From contig JADLSH010000379.1 in NCBI GenBank assembly GCA_016169945.1, positions 1,454,001 through 1,518,000 of the forward strand: a stretch of DNA of 64,000 nucleotides. Direction: 5' to 3'. Source of the stretch: Trachythela sp. YZ-2020. Lineage: Eukaryota > Cnidaria > Anthozoa > Malacalcyonacea > Clavulariidae. This document shows, in pieces, positions 55,150-64,000 of this stretch. Numbering within the stretch: position 1 is the stretch's first letter; each line of letters opens with the position of its first letter. Under the pieces are notes generated by a model, which had not been told where the DNA came from, did no database searches, and saw nothing but the letters and a program-made list of their open reading frames with translations. A program made the translations under genes and the position numbers.

Positions 55150-57739
55150 ATGCTAACTGCCAGTAATCAAGCAACGCCGCGACCAATTTGTGCAGGGTGC
55201 AATATAGCGATCGACGATCGCTTTCTATTGAAAGCTATTGATCGAGTTTGGCATGAAGATTGCCTCAAATGTGCGTGTTGTGATTGTCGCTTGGGGGAAG
55301 TTGGAGCCACACTATACACCAAAGCAAATTTGATCCTTTGTAAGCGAGACTATCTAAGGTAAGCAGCGGTTCTGGTTTAAATATAAATACGGGCACACGT
55401 ATAGCTGTAATCTATAGGGTATATGATGTAGTGTATTCGGTAATCTATAGTTATATCAAGTAATATATAGCTGTATCTAGCAGATTGTATATAGGCATAT
55501 GTAGCATATGTAGCATATTTAGCAATCTATAGTTATATATATAACTACATACCCAGTAATCTATAACCTCTATAGCCAATTTAGGTATATGTTGGGAATC
55601 CTATAATATCTAGGAATCTATTTAATAGTATATGTATGTAACGATATCACACTAGTAGATAGATAGTACATATATTAATACACTGATTAAAACAAACGCT
55701 ATCTATCAGATAGGATTTATACCTGGTTAAAAATATCACACGATCAAATTTTGAATGATAATAAATTTGAGTTGCAAGTGCGAGTGCGGCATTGAGTAAC
55801 ATACTTGATATTGAGTAAAAACCTCAGGAAATTTTAACTGGAAACATATTATGAAAATTTAGCTGGATAAAAAATCCGCATGAAATCAATATCTAATTTC
55901 ATCAGAGTCGTATTGTCATTTCATTAGATGTAGAATGCAGCCATACACGCTAAATGTCTTCCTACAGAAAAGATTAGTCAGTTCTTAACTTTGTATTTCA
56001 AGGGTGGATTAAATTGCGGAAATGCGCATTGATGAAATATTTGATATAGAAGTGATCTCGGATACAAAATTACAGCCTTATTTTAGCAGCAAGTTTGACA
56101 TGGTCAACTCTGTCAAAATATATAGGCAATGGGAAATCATGCTGTCCGAAATACCAAATACAATAGATATTTCGACTATGATTGCAGTATATGTGCAAAT
56201 AAGGATATAGAAAATTTTAGCTCATTAGCATAAGATGCGTTGCCTGAAAATATTTTTAATATATATGCAATAGGAAACCATTTTGACCCAATATAAACAG
56301 CAATACCGAATACAAAATACAATCAAAATTTCGATAGACTTTCGATAGAGTATGTAGGCAAATAAGGAGCTGGAACATATTTAGCTAATTAGCATACGAT
56401 GCGTTGCCTGAAAGTCAACTTTTTAAAGTGGTCTATATTGAAGAGCAAAGTCGCCAATATATCTCCCAAATATCTTAGATAAAATTATTAGAGTTTGTTT
56501 CATATTTTGAATGTTTCATAGCGGTTTGGAAATACACTCAAGTTTAAGTATGAAATAGTTGTGTAATAAATGCGCCATAAAGTCATCAGCGTTAGAACTG
56601 TACTACCGCAGGACTTCAGTATAAAACTACAAGATCCAAAAATGCGGTTTTCATTTCCTATTTTTCGCCTACAAGCCTATATGATTACTTATAAAAACAA
56701 AGTTTATTTTCAAACCATTAAGCGCAGAAAAGCGATTTGAGTATTCAAGCAGGAAATTGCGTAGGAGTTAGCCTACAGTGTATATATTTGGGTGTTCAGT
56801 GTAGTTAATTTCATACGTGTTGGAATGAGGAATTGTTTTTAGTATTAACACATCTTGTGGGTGGGAAAATTATAAGGGGGTATGTTATTGGCACATTGCT
56901 GTGAAAACCAAATACATTAATATGATAGCAATCTACGTTTGTCATTTGAAATGAATATTTTTTCCGCGATCCGTCAACAAGTCAAAGTAAAATTCACGAT
57001 AATTATAAACAGATGAAAGGTCCGTGTATTAACGAGATTCCAGGATTGCTCTTATACTCTTAGAACGTTACGCCCTAATACCTCACTTCATTTTTAACAT
57101 ACTTGAAAGGTTTTGGACAATACTTGTGAGAATATATTTGGGCATTGTATTGTGCTAGTCAGCTTAGTCTAATTGCCTTTACATCTGGTTTCTATTCCCC
57201 CCCTCAGAAGAAATATACTTACTGAGCCCCCCCCCCCCTCCCTTTCTTGTTCATCGTCCAGCATTATTAGCCCAACAATGTTAGATGATGTTGGATGAAA
57301 ATTCTGGATATAGTCAAACCTGATTCAACATCATTCAACATCAGCCAACATTACCAAACTTAACGTTCATGCTATAACAGGTCCAACAATGTTGCTTCCA
57401 ACAATGTTTGATGATGTTGGACCAACATGTTGGACTGGGTGGGCCTTTAAGGCCTTCCCCCTTCCTCGCTGCATTTAAATTGTGGTCGTCAATATGAAAA
57501 TTTGCCTGAAAACTACTCTTTTCTTTCTTATTCTTAATAGGTTATTTGGTCAGACTGGTTTTTGTCCGGCATGTGAGAAAACCATCCCAGCATTTGAGAT
57601 GGTCATGCGAGCACAAGATTTGGTGTATCATTTGGACTGTTTTGCATGTTGTCGTTGTCATCACAGATTTTGTGTTGGAGACAAGTACTTTCTTGAAAAT
57701 AAAAAGATATTTTGTACGATGCATAGGCCTGTTGCGTAA
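55150..57739 (+). CDS. LMO: LIM-only transcription cofactor, LMO1/3-like
   Basis: Two exons (55150-55358 and 57541-57739), joined in phase (AG|G), encode 135 residues with two tandem LIM domains and almost nothing else. LIM1 (residues ~14-66) has [23 protein letters not shown] and [11 protein letters not shown]2 (~78-130) has [23 protein letters not shown] and [10 protein letters not shown]. The intron falls just before LFG, and the linker matches the family. LMO proteins do not bind DNA. They bridge LDB/CLIM and bHLH or GATA factors in nuclear complexes that control neural and blood-type cell fates. The LIM1 segment is closer to LMO1/3 than to LMO4. An in-frame TAA 15 bases upstream of the ATG supports the start; CTTCACAG just before it could also be a UTR acceptor. 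The 2.2-kb intron shows only AT-rich sequence. Confidence 0.92.
57250..57440. repeat. Palindromic-word repeat before LMO exon 2
   Basis: CCAACAATGTT, GATGATGTTGGA, AACATCATTCAACATCAGCC and CCAACATGTTGGA recur irregularly. All are variants of a short self-complementary word. It ends about 100 bp before the acceptor of LMO exon 2. Confidence 0.6.
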
Positions 57740-57754
57740 AATCAGAAGTATAAT

Positions 57755-58330
57755 TGTAATAGGTGGGTTACAGTTAAGCGTTGCATATTGTCACAGAGTA
57801 GATACATACAGAGGTCTCACTGTGTATCAAATCCTAATGTTTTATTGAGCGTAACCGATGCTTAGTGCCAGTGCGCAAAGGAGAGGCTCACCCCCCCGAA
57901 AACATTCAAAATGGCGGGCATTTTTAGACGTAAAAATACCGCAAAAAATCGAGTTAACTATTTAATTTTGTTAATCACAACTTCAGTCAAGGTAAACCGT
58001 TATAAAGAAAATAACAAGGGTTTCTTAAGCCGGTTATTTTCCGAAAATATCGGCCGCCATCTTGTTCGGGGGGGTGAATGCCTCTCGTTACCGCACTGGC
58101 TAGGAACATGGCGGCCAGCCGACAATTTAAGAAAATAAAGAAACAAATTCCGAAGAATAATGTCATTTTGAAATTCAAAATATGAATAAAACAAGACGAG
58201 TTTGAGAGATTGTAAATTTTTGACTCTATTTTAAAGTCATCATCAGACAGAACAGCGGCCGGTTACGCATTTTGCCTGAAGTGAGACCTCTGTATGTATC
58301 TACTCTGTGATATGGTGCGACACGCCGACA
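57755..58330. mobile_element. Nested foldbacks directly after the LMO stop codon
   Basis: TCACAGAGTAGATACATACA and AGAGGTCTCAC (about 57792-57823) recur inverted at about 58279-58310. Inside, 57883-58092 has its own inverted ends (GAGAGGCTCACCCCCCCGAA; GGGGGGGTGAATGCCTCTC). The outer element starts near the stop codon of LMO, so the LMO 3' UTR is probably element-derived. Confidence 0.7.
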
Positions 58331-60426
58331 CATGGGTGGTCAACTTCAAATGCATTTAAATTTATGGGAGCGAACAAATTATGCTGAATGTTTCTATTAC
58401 ATGTATTTTCCACCAAATACTGAACAATCGAGACATTCTGACAACTACCTTTCCTTTTAAGTTGACTTTATGTGCTACACTACCCCATTATTAAAGTGTT
58501 TCACTTTGCACCATTGTGCTGTGCAGCAGATGATACAGGTCAACCTGCAGTTATCAGAGTGAGAAAATGTTGTTAATTACCTAAAGTATACTTGTATTGG
58601 ACGTCAATAAATAAAATTGAGAGATGCATAGTTTAATTTGCTATTTTGCTTGCTCCTTCCTATCAGCCCTGTGTAACGCTTACTGAAATCCACCGATTCC
58701 CAACTGTAGCCATAGACAGTAACGTAGTGTTAAATGTACGTTTATCGAATTGGCGAGAAAGTTTTAAAAAATTTCTTAGAAAGTACGAATTCCGACGACG
58801 AGTTTCTCGAATACTCTAGTTTTCTGAGAAACAATGGTAATGTTTCAAATAAACGTGTGATAATCTTACTTATTTCTTCGAAAGGAGAGGGACGAATATG
58901 AACCAAGTACAATAAATGGAAACAATTTGTATAAGTGACTTGTAGGCAAATTGTAAATGAATTTGGGTAATTTAAATTAAGAATAAAGGGACGAGCTATT
59001 ATTTTTACCTGGGGTAGTGGCCGCATTGTTGATGATAATATTTGGGAGTCAAATTCTCACTATGGCGTCCTTTCCTAGACATTGTAATACATTTTGACAT
59101 TGCGAGGGCAGGTTCAAACATGATATTGATATTTCCTTCAGAAGTATAGATTTCGTGAATGTTTATTTTAAAGTAGTTCACGGCGTCAAAATTCATGTTG
59201 TTTTGACAAATGTGAAGTAGGTCATCTCGCTAAGACAACGTCGGTAACAATATACTCAGGATGTCCGCAACTGTCATGCTCAAGTTCACTTATCATTTTT
59301 GATGGTAATGTTTGTTCTATGACTTGAAGGGCTAGCCCTAACAATAGGGCTGGTTTTCACCTCGTGTTTACATGAGAAAAACTTGCTAGGGGTGGCCATT
59401 ATTTCCAGATCAGTGGGGCTGGCTCGTTTCCGTAAACGATATTAAATGGATTCACTACAACTCATTTATTTTCTTACGAAGTCCAAAATCATATTTTGTC
59501 GAGCAAATGTTCGAATAAAAACCAGCAGACAATTGAATATTGTTCTTGAGCTAAATATTTAAATCGAAAATGACTTCGAAAAGCGGAGTTTAACACAGAT
59601 ACGGCAAGTTTTTTATCAGCCCTACTAGAAGGTCAGCCCTCCCTGTTGCATTTATATGGGAAATTTCCAGCCATACTAGGCAAAATCCCGGGTAGTCAAT
59701 AGCGAGATCTCGCCGAGGAGGGCCGGCCCTGGTCCTCCTCTCATATAAACGAAAACAATTTTTAATAGGGATTTCAATTAGCATGCGGGATCTCGCCTAG
59801 GAGGGCCAACCCTTCGTGTAGGGCTCGTATAAACAGGGACTGGTTGAGAAGAAACGACTAGAACACCTCGTTAATACAATCTTTTCTCGTCACAACAAGT
59901 ACTTGATATAATGCGAATATTTTTAGTTATGACGTGTTCTCCTCTGACCAAAGATAAACTGATTATCCATCTTAATAGTTTTCATGTAATTTACACCTAG
60001 CCATTTCCTTTACCTTTCAAAATATCCCAAAACTTTAGACCCTTAATTGATTAGCAATGTCGTGTTATCTACTGAGATATCTTGCATCTTCTGCAATAAC
60101 ATAACGCACAATCGAAAAATAATCTGTTTTATGAACGCATGTTTTTATGTAATCTTGTACGGGACGTCAGATTGCCGTCACAAATAGCAATAGGCTATTT
60201 CTTTTCGGTAGTTTCGCCAGTCATTCTTTGACATAACGCTTGAGATCATTCCTCGAAATACTGCAAAGTTTAATCTACATTAACAAGTCAAACTTCATGA
60301 CCGCCTCTCCCCAGTGCAATGTTGTGAACAACTCCCAAACAACTTTTCACAATTTACCATGACACAAACTCAACATTGCGTTGCGGGAGTGGGGGGTTTA
60401 ACTGGGAATTTATGATATATGGGGTA
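58331..60426. other. Gene-free interval with family-B and other MITE copies
   Basis: 58540-58690 is a reversed copy of the dispersed GGAGCAAGAAAATTAAACTA family. 59330-59830 contains opposed motifs AGGGCTAGCCCT, GATCTCGCCGAGGAGGGCC and GGATCTCGCCTAGGAGGGCC, suggesting another foldback. No exon is supported. Confidence 0.5.
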
Positions 60427-60908
60427 CAGTAAAGCCCCGCATAAAAGAAGCAGTGAATTTTGACTTCAGGCTGAAGTGGTTCTTATATAACGGGTACTTA
60501 GAAAGAAATCAGGCTGAAGTGGTTCTTAACTGGTTCTTATTTCCAGTCAAAAACAATTGTTCCTGGTTTAGAGTTTTAAACCTCTTGAGTGAACAAAGGG
60601 CCATCATGATGTAAGTTTTTTGAATATAGTTATTCAAGTTGAATTATGTTGTGAATTGATTGAGCTGTTTTGATCCAATAAATGCATGCATGATGTGGTT
60701 GAAAGACATAATTCCTGCTAGCTAGATTACAGTATTTTGTTTTCTTCCTAGTACCTGCTTACTAATTCAGCTAAAAGTTTAGTAAGGTTTTTTAAGAACC
60801 AGTTTCATTTGTCAGCCTGAAGTGGTTCTTGTATTTTGGGTGCTTAATTGCCCAAATTTCAGGCTGGTGGTTCTTAACCCACTGGTTCTTTTATGCGGAG
60901 CTTTACTG
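60427..60908. mobile_element. ~480-bp MITE with AC-GTAAAGCYCCGCATAAAA ends
   Basis: ACAGTAAAGCCCCGCATAAA at the left is mirrored by TTTATGCGGAGCTTTACTGT at the right. Both arms carry TCAGGCTGAAGTGGTTCTTA or its inverse (the left twice). The centre is AT-rich and non-coding. A half copy lies after SIX1/2 at 37317-37440. Confidence 0.8.
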
Positions 60909-61113
60909 TATGCGAATTCTGGGTCACCGGGATCACGTGAAAAGACCTTCATACTGCAAGCTTGGTGGGTAGTATACATTTATTTACACAATCACCAAAA
61001 CACCGAAATTTGCTACTATTAGAATAACATTATAACGTAAGCGTTAAAATCCCAATTGATATAATACACTACTAAGCGTTAGGCATATTTATTCTTCATT
61101 GCTAAAAGATTTT

Positions 61114-64000
61114 TCACGATGTGACTGTTTCTTCACTAAAGGTAGCCTCGGTTTCATTTGTTTTTACACCTGAGCCATCGGCAATTGCGTCAGCGGTGTC
61201 CTTCTCATCAGTATTCACACCATCATTCTCACGATATCCGTGAGGGTCATCACCGTCATATCCATCTTTATCCTGCTGTTCACTGCTATATCCTGTGAGA
61301 TCCTCTGTTCCCCTCTCTTCATCATCTTGACGAGCTCGAGTTTCGTCGTGTCCATCTTGGGTGGTGGTCGTGTTGTCTTCATCTACACCTGAACAACAGT
61401 ATAATAGTGTTAATCCAAAGCTCTCTGTCCTAAAACTATGTCATTGTACATATCTAACCACCTACAAACCAAGGCAAAAATGTGTGTGTGTGGGGGGGGG
61501 GGGGAGCCGCCAACTGACGCTATATGTTATAGATGATATTACTTGTGTCCAAAAAGTGGGGGGTGCGTCCCCCGGGATTTACGTCCTGACTACCAATCCA
61601 ACCATTCACCTACCTATAGGCAAGTACTTCCTGTAACGTACACAGGGATTGTACCCATGACAATTTCTATTAAAAAATACGGTGTGAACACAACTAAATA
61701 GTATGAAGAATATAACAATACCTTTGTCTACTCTGTTCTGGACATCACCAATTGCCTTCGTAATGGCAGTCTCGGCGGCGTTGTCGTCTAAACCTTCTGC
61801 AATCTCGTGAGCATTTCGAAACGAGTCGAGAGCTGCGTCTAACTCGCCAAGTTTGACTGAACAAAACAACAGTGTTGAACTCACATTAATATTTATAAAA
61901 AATGTTATAATCACATTTCAGTGAAACTTGTCGCTGACTCGGTGGAAAAATAGATATTAAATTTGCCTCCATTTCGTTCGATGATGATGGCGGAACATTT
62001 TAAACATAGGTAGACACTGTATGCTCACCTTAATTTTGGTTGACAACTTATGGGATGAAGATTACGAGAGGCACCTTATTCCATTTTTCCGAGATGGGAT
62101 GAAAATTTGCAGCGTTGCTGCCTTAACCGCGCCCTTCTGTTGTTGCGAATTTTTGTAAAAACTTGGTTCTAAAAGTTTAGAACCAAGCTAGAATTGTTAT
62201 CATATAGAATTTGAGCATTTTGGTTTTATGTTGTTTTGCTGTTTATCAATTTTCAAAAAGGTGGGTGTTCAAAAACCGTTTAACTTAACTCAGGATTCGC
62301 GCTAATCCAAGGTTAAAAATCGGCGATCCTGGATTAGCTATCCCTAGATTAATTTGACGTTCCTCAAAGGTAGATTACGGTCAATCTACCTGTAGCTTTG
62401 GACAACGCAATCAAACGTAATGTTAATATTTGACCCTAGGTTAGGCAAATTTAAACCTGGGTTAACAAGCCGCAACAAGATAAAAGCAATTTCTGATGTT
62501 TAGCGATTTGACTCGCCAAAACTGAAAACCACACATGTTACAGACGGTATGGTAAGCAAATTGACGAAGGGTAATTTTCTCGAAGCATCAGATATAAATC
62601 TCACCAAAACGACTTTATATAAAGTTTATAACACACAACACAACGGACCTACCTTGCGACTGCTATCAGAACAGTTGCGTTGAGCTCCCATACTTTCTCC
62701 TGGGCCTGCTGTGCTGACGTGAGTGACCGCTGACCACACTCTAATGCGTCCTGGTAATTCTTCTGTTCAAGGTAACATCGTCCTATTTCATGATGTAACC
62801 ACGTGGTCTCCAGAGGTGTTTTACTTAATGGTAGCTTTTCCATCCAACTATCTATGGCTTGAGGGAACTGACCAAGTCTGGCATGGCACCGGCCGATGTT
62901 ATCTAACGCACGGGATATACCGTCCTTACTTTCACTATACAAAGGAATGGAAAATATTGATTCGATTATTCAATAACATTCGGCTACAACCTATGCGCCC
63001 GTACAGACGTTTCCTTGACAAATGTACTTGTTCGTGTATTGGTTGATTTAAGTAAGCGTTACAAGCAGCGATGGAAAAAGTTTTTTTCTTTCTGAGAATC
63101 TGGGTTTCAGACTAAAAAAATTAATAATTAATGAGGTTCAATGATCATTGATTGATTTTGACATTGGACTGATTGGAGTGTTGTTTCTTGATATTCAGTG
63201 GTGTTCAATTTGATATACTTATTGTGAATACAAAATGCATTACAATTACTAGTCTAGACTCGAGCATACTCTAGTTTTGTTATTACTCATCAGTTAATTA
63301 TTAACTTTCAGAAATTTCTGTTAAAAAATTTCTGCAAAAGATCAGATCAAAAATATTTCCGGGAACTAGGTTCCCAGGATCCGATACTTTTTCCACCTCT
63401 GGTTACAGGGATGCAGATGGTCGTCGATTTCAGAACTGTTGACACTTATAGAAGCAAAAAATCTCCTAATTCTATATATTTTCCTCCTAATATAAGACTA
63501 CTAAATATAATGAAAATAATTAACTTTATTCTTTCGCTCTGTTTATACCGCCAGTGGGCCACCATCTGCTGCACGATAGTGCTTATAGTCAAACCCACAT
63601 ATACGATCAACAACCTCCCCCCGACTTTTCACCTGAGCATAATTAACTGATAGTACAAGCGAAATAAATAATTAATTCACATACATTTTCTTTGAAATAT
63701 TCAAGTCTTTTTTGTGATTTTCCAAAGCTTTCGCTGGGTCGTCCATTTCCAGCAGAGCATTGCCGATAGATGAATGTAAGTTTGCAATAACTTCTTGTTT
63801 GTTCGGTAACGCTTTATCGTTCATGCCTTTAACCTGCCGCAGCGTGTTCTCAGCTTGTTTTAAACTGCCTTGCTCATCACCGTCCGATAATTTGTGATCG
63901 ATTTCGTCCAGGGAGCGAACAACAAAGTCGGTCGGGTTTTCGGTTTTTTGTTTTGGTTTATTTCGGTGCAGGACGGATTTCTCTTTCTTGCGCGCGTACA
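61114..64000 (-). CDS. ODAD4: ODAD4 / TTC25, outer dynein arm docking protein (partial)
   Basis: Four 3' exons on the minus strand: >64000-63685, 62934-62653, 61856-61722 and 61388-61114; the 5' part lies outside the window. The first reads PTDFVVRSLDEIDHKLSDGD, LPNKQEVIANLHSSIGNALL and ENHKKDLNISKK. The second has TPR helices SRALDNIGRCHARLGQFPQA, WLHHEIGRCYLEQKNYQDAL and WELNATVLIAVA. The third has KLGELDAALDSFRNAHEIAE. The last is an acidic tail rich in Asp, Glu and Thr ending SEETVTS. These match the C-terminal TPR block of vertebrate TTC25/ODAD4 as I remember it. That protein is needed to dock outer dynein arms on axonemal doublets of motile cilia. Junctions 1-2 and 3-4 are in phase. Junction 2-3 is off by two bases with the best acceptor. 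Confidence 0.88.
63405..63610. mobile_element. Family-B MITE copy in an ODAD4 intron
   Basis: GTTGACACTTATAGAAGCAA, AATTCTATATATTTTCCTCC and CACCATCTGCTGCACGATA follow the order of the copy at 36645-36840. It is non-coding. Confidence 0.6.

Overview
The window is animal nuclear DNA. Its genes are split by GT-AG introns, intergenic DNA is long and AT-rich, and most non-coding sequence is palindromic (foldback) mobile elements and satellite DNA. The recognisable genes (a SIX1/2 homeobox gene, an LMO1/3-like LIM-only gene, a gamma-class p24/TMED cargo receptor, the ciliary docking protein ODAD4/TTC25 and a broken CCDC157 copy) are metazoan. The repeat style and the UBL-RBR type ligase make a cnidarian, perhaps an anthozoan, my best guess. 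That placement is inference from memory; no search was run.

Layout. 0-14 kb holds no secure gene (a doubtful pair of terminal exons lies at 0.7-1.7 kb) and is a mosaic of foldback elements. These include a 2.3-kb element with 40-bp terminal inverted repeats and a TTA duplication, a second foldback abutting it, a cluster of short MITEs, and a pair of opposed tRNA-derived SINEs inside a larger inverted repeat. 14-27 kb is a repeat island: a 34-bp minisatellite bracketed by direct repeats, about 9.3 kb of a ~116-bp satellite whose every unit can fold into a long hairpin, and an 80-bp tandem repeat. 27-30 kb carries a CCDC157-like gene remnant on the minus strand with a frameshift and probably a nonsense codon. 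30-31.3 kb is a 69-bp satellite split by a 5'-truncated LINE. 31-37 kb is repeats and LINE debris.

37.5-64 kb is gene-bearing: SIX1/2 (-), TMED (-), a UBL-RBR ubiquitin ligase (-), a UBE2L3-like E2 (+), LMO (+) and the 3' part of ODAD4 (-, running off the right edge). I rebuilt the ligase and the E2 exon by exon; splice phases close in both, giving 344 and 148 residues.

The most interesting feature is the divergent E2/E3 pair at 45.8-52.5 kb. The ligase has a ubiquitin-length N-terminal ubiquitin-like domain and an RBR-type tail that keeps the catalytic RING2 cysteine. The E2 next to it resembles UBE2L3, the E2 class that works with RBR ligases, and it lacks both aspartates associated with lysine reactivity. 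Their 5' ends share a ~330-bp interval with two CCAAT boxes and a perfect match to the GAAANNGAAA interferon-response consensus. This suggests a co-regulated conjugation module, possibly in innate immunity; that function is inference.
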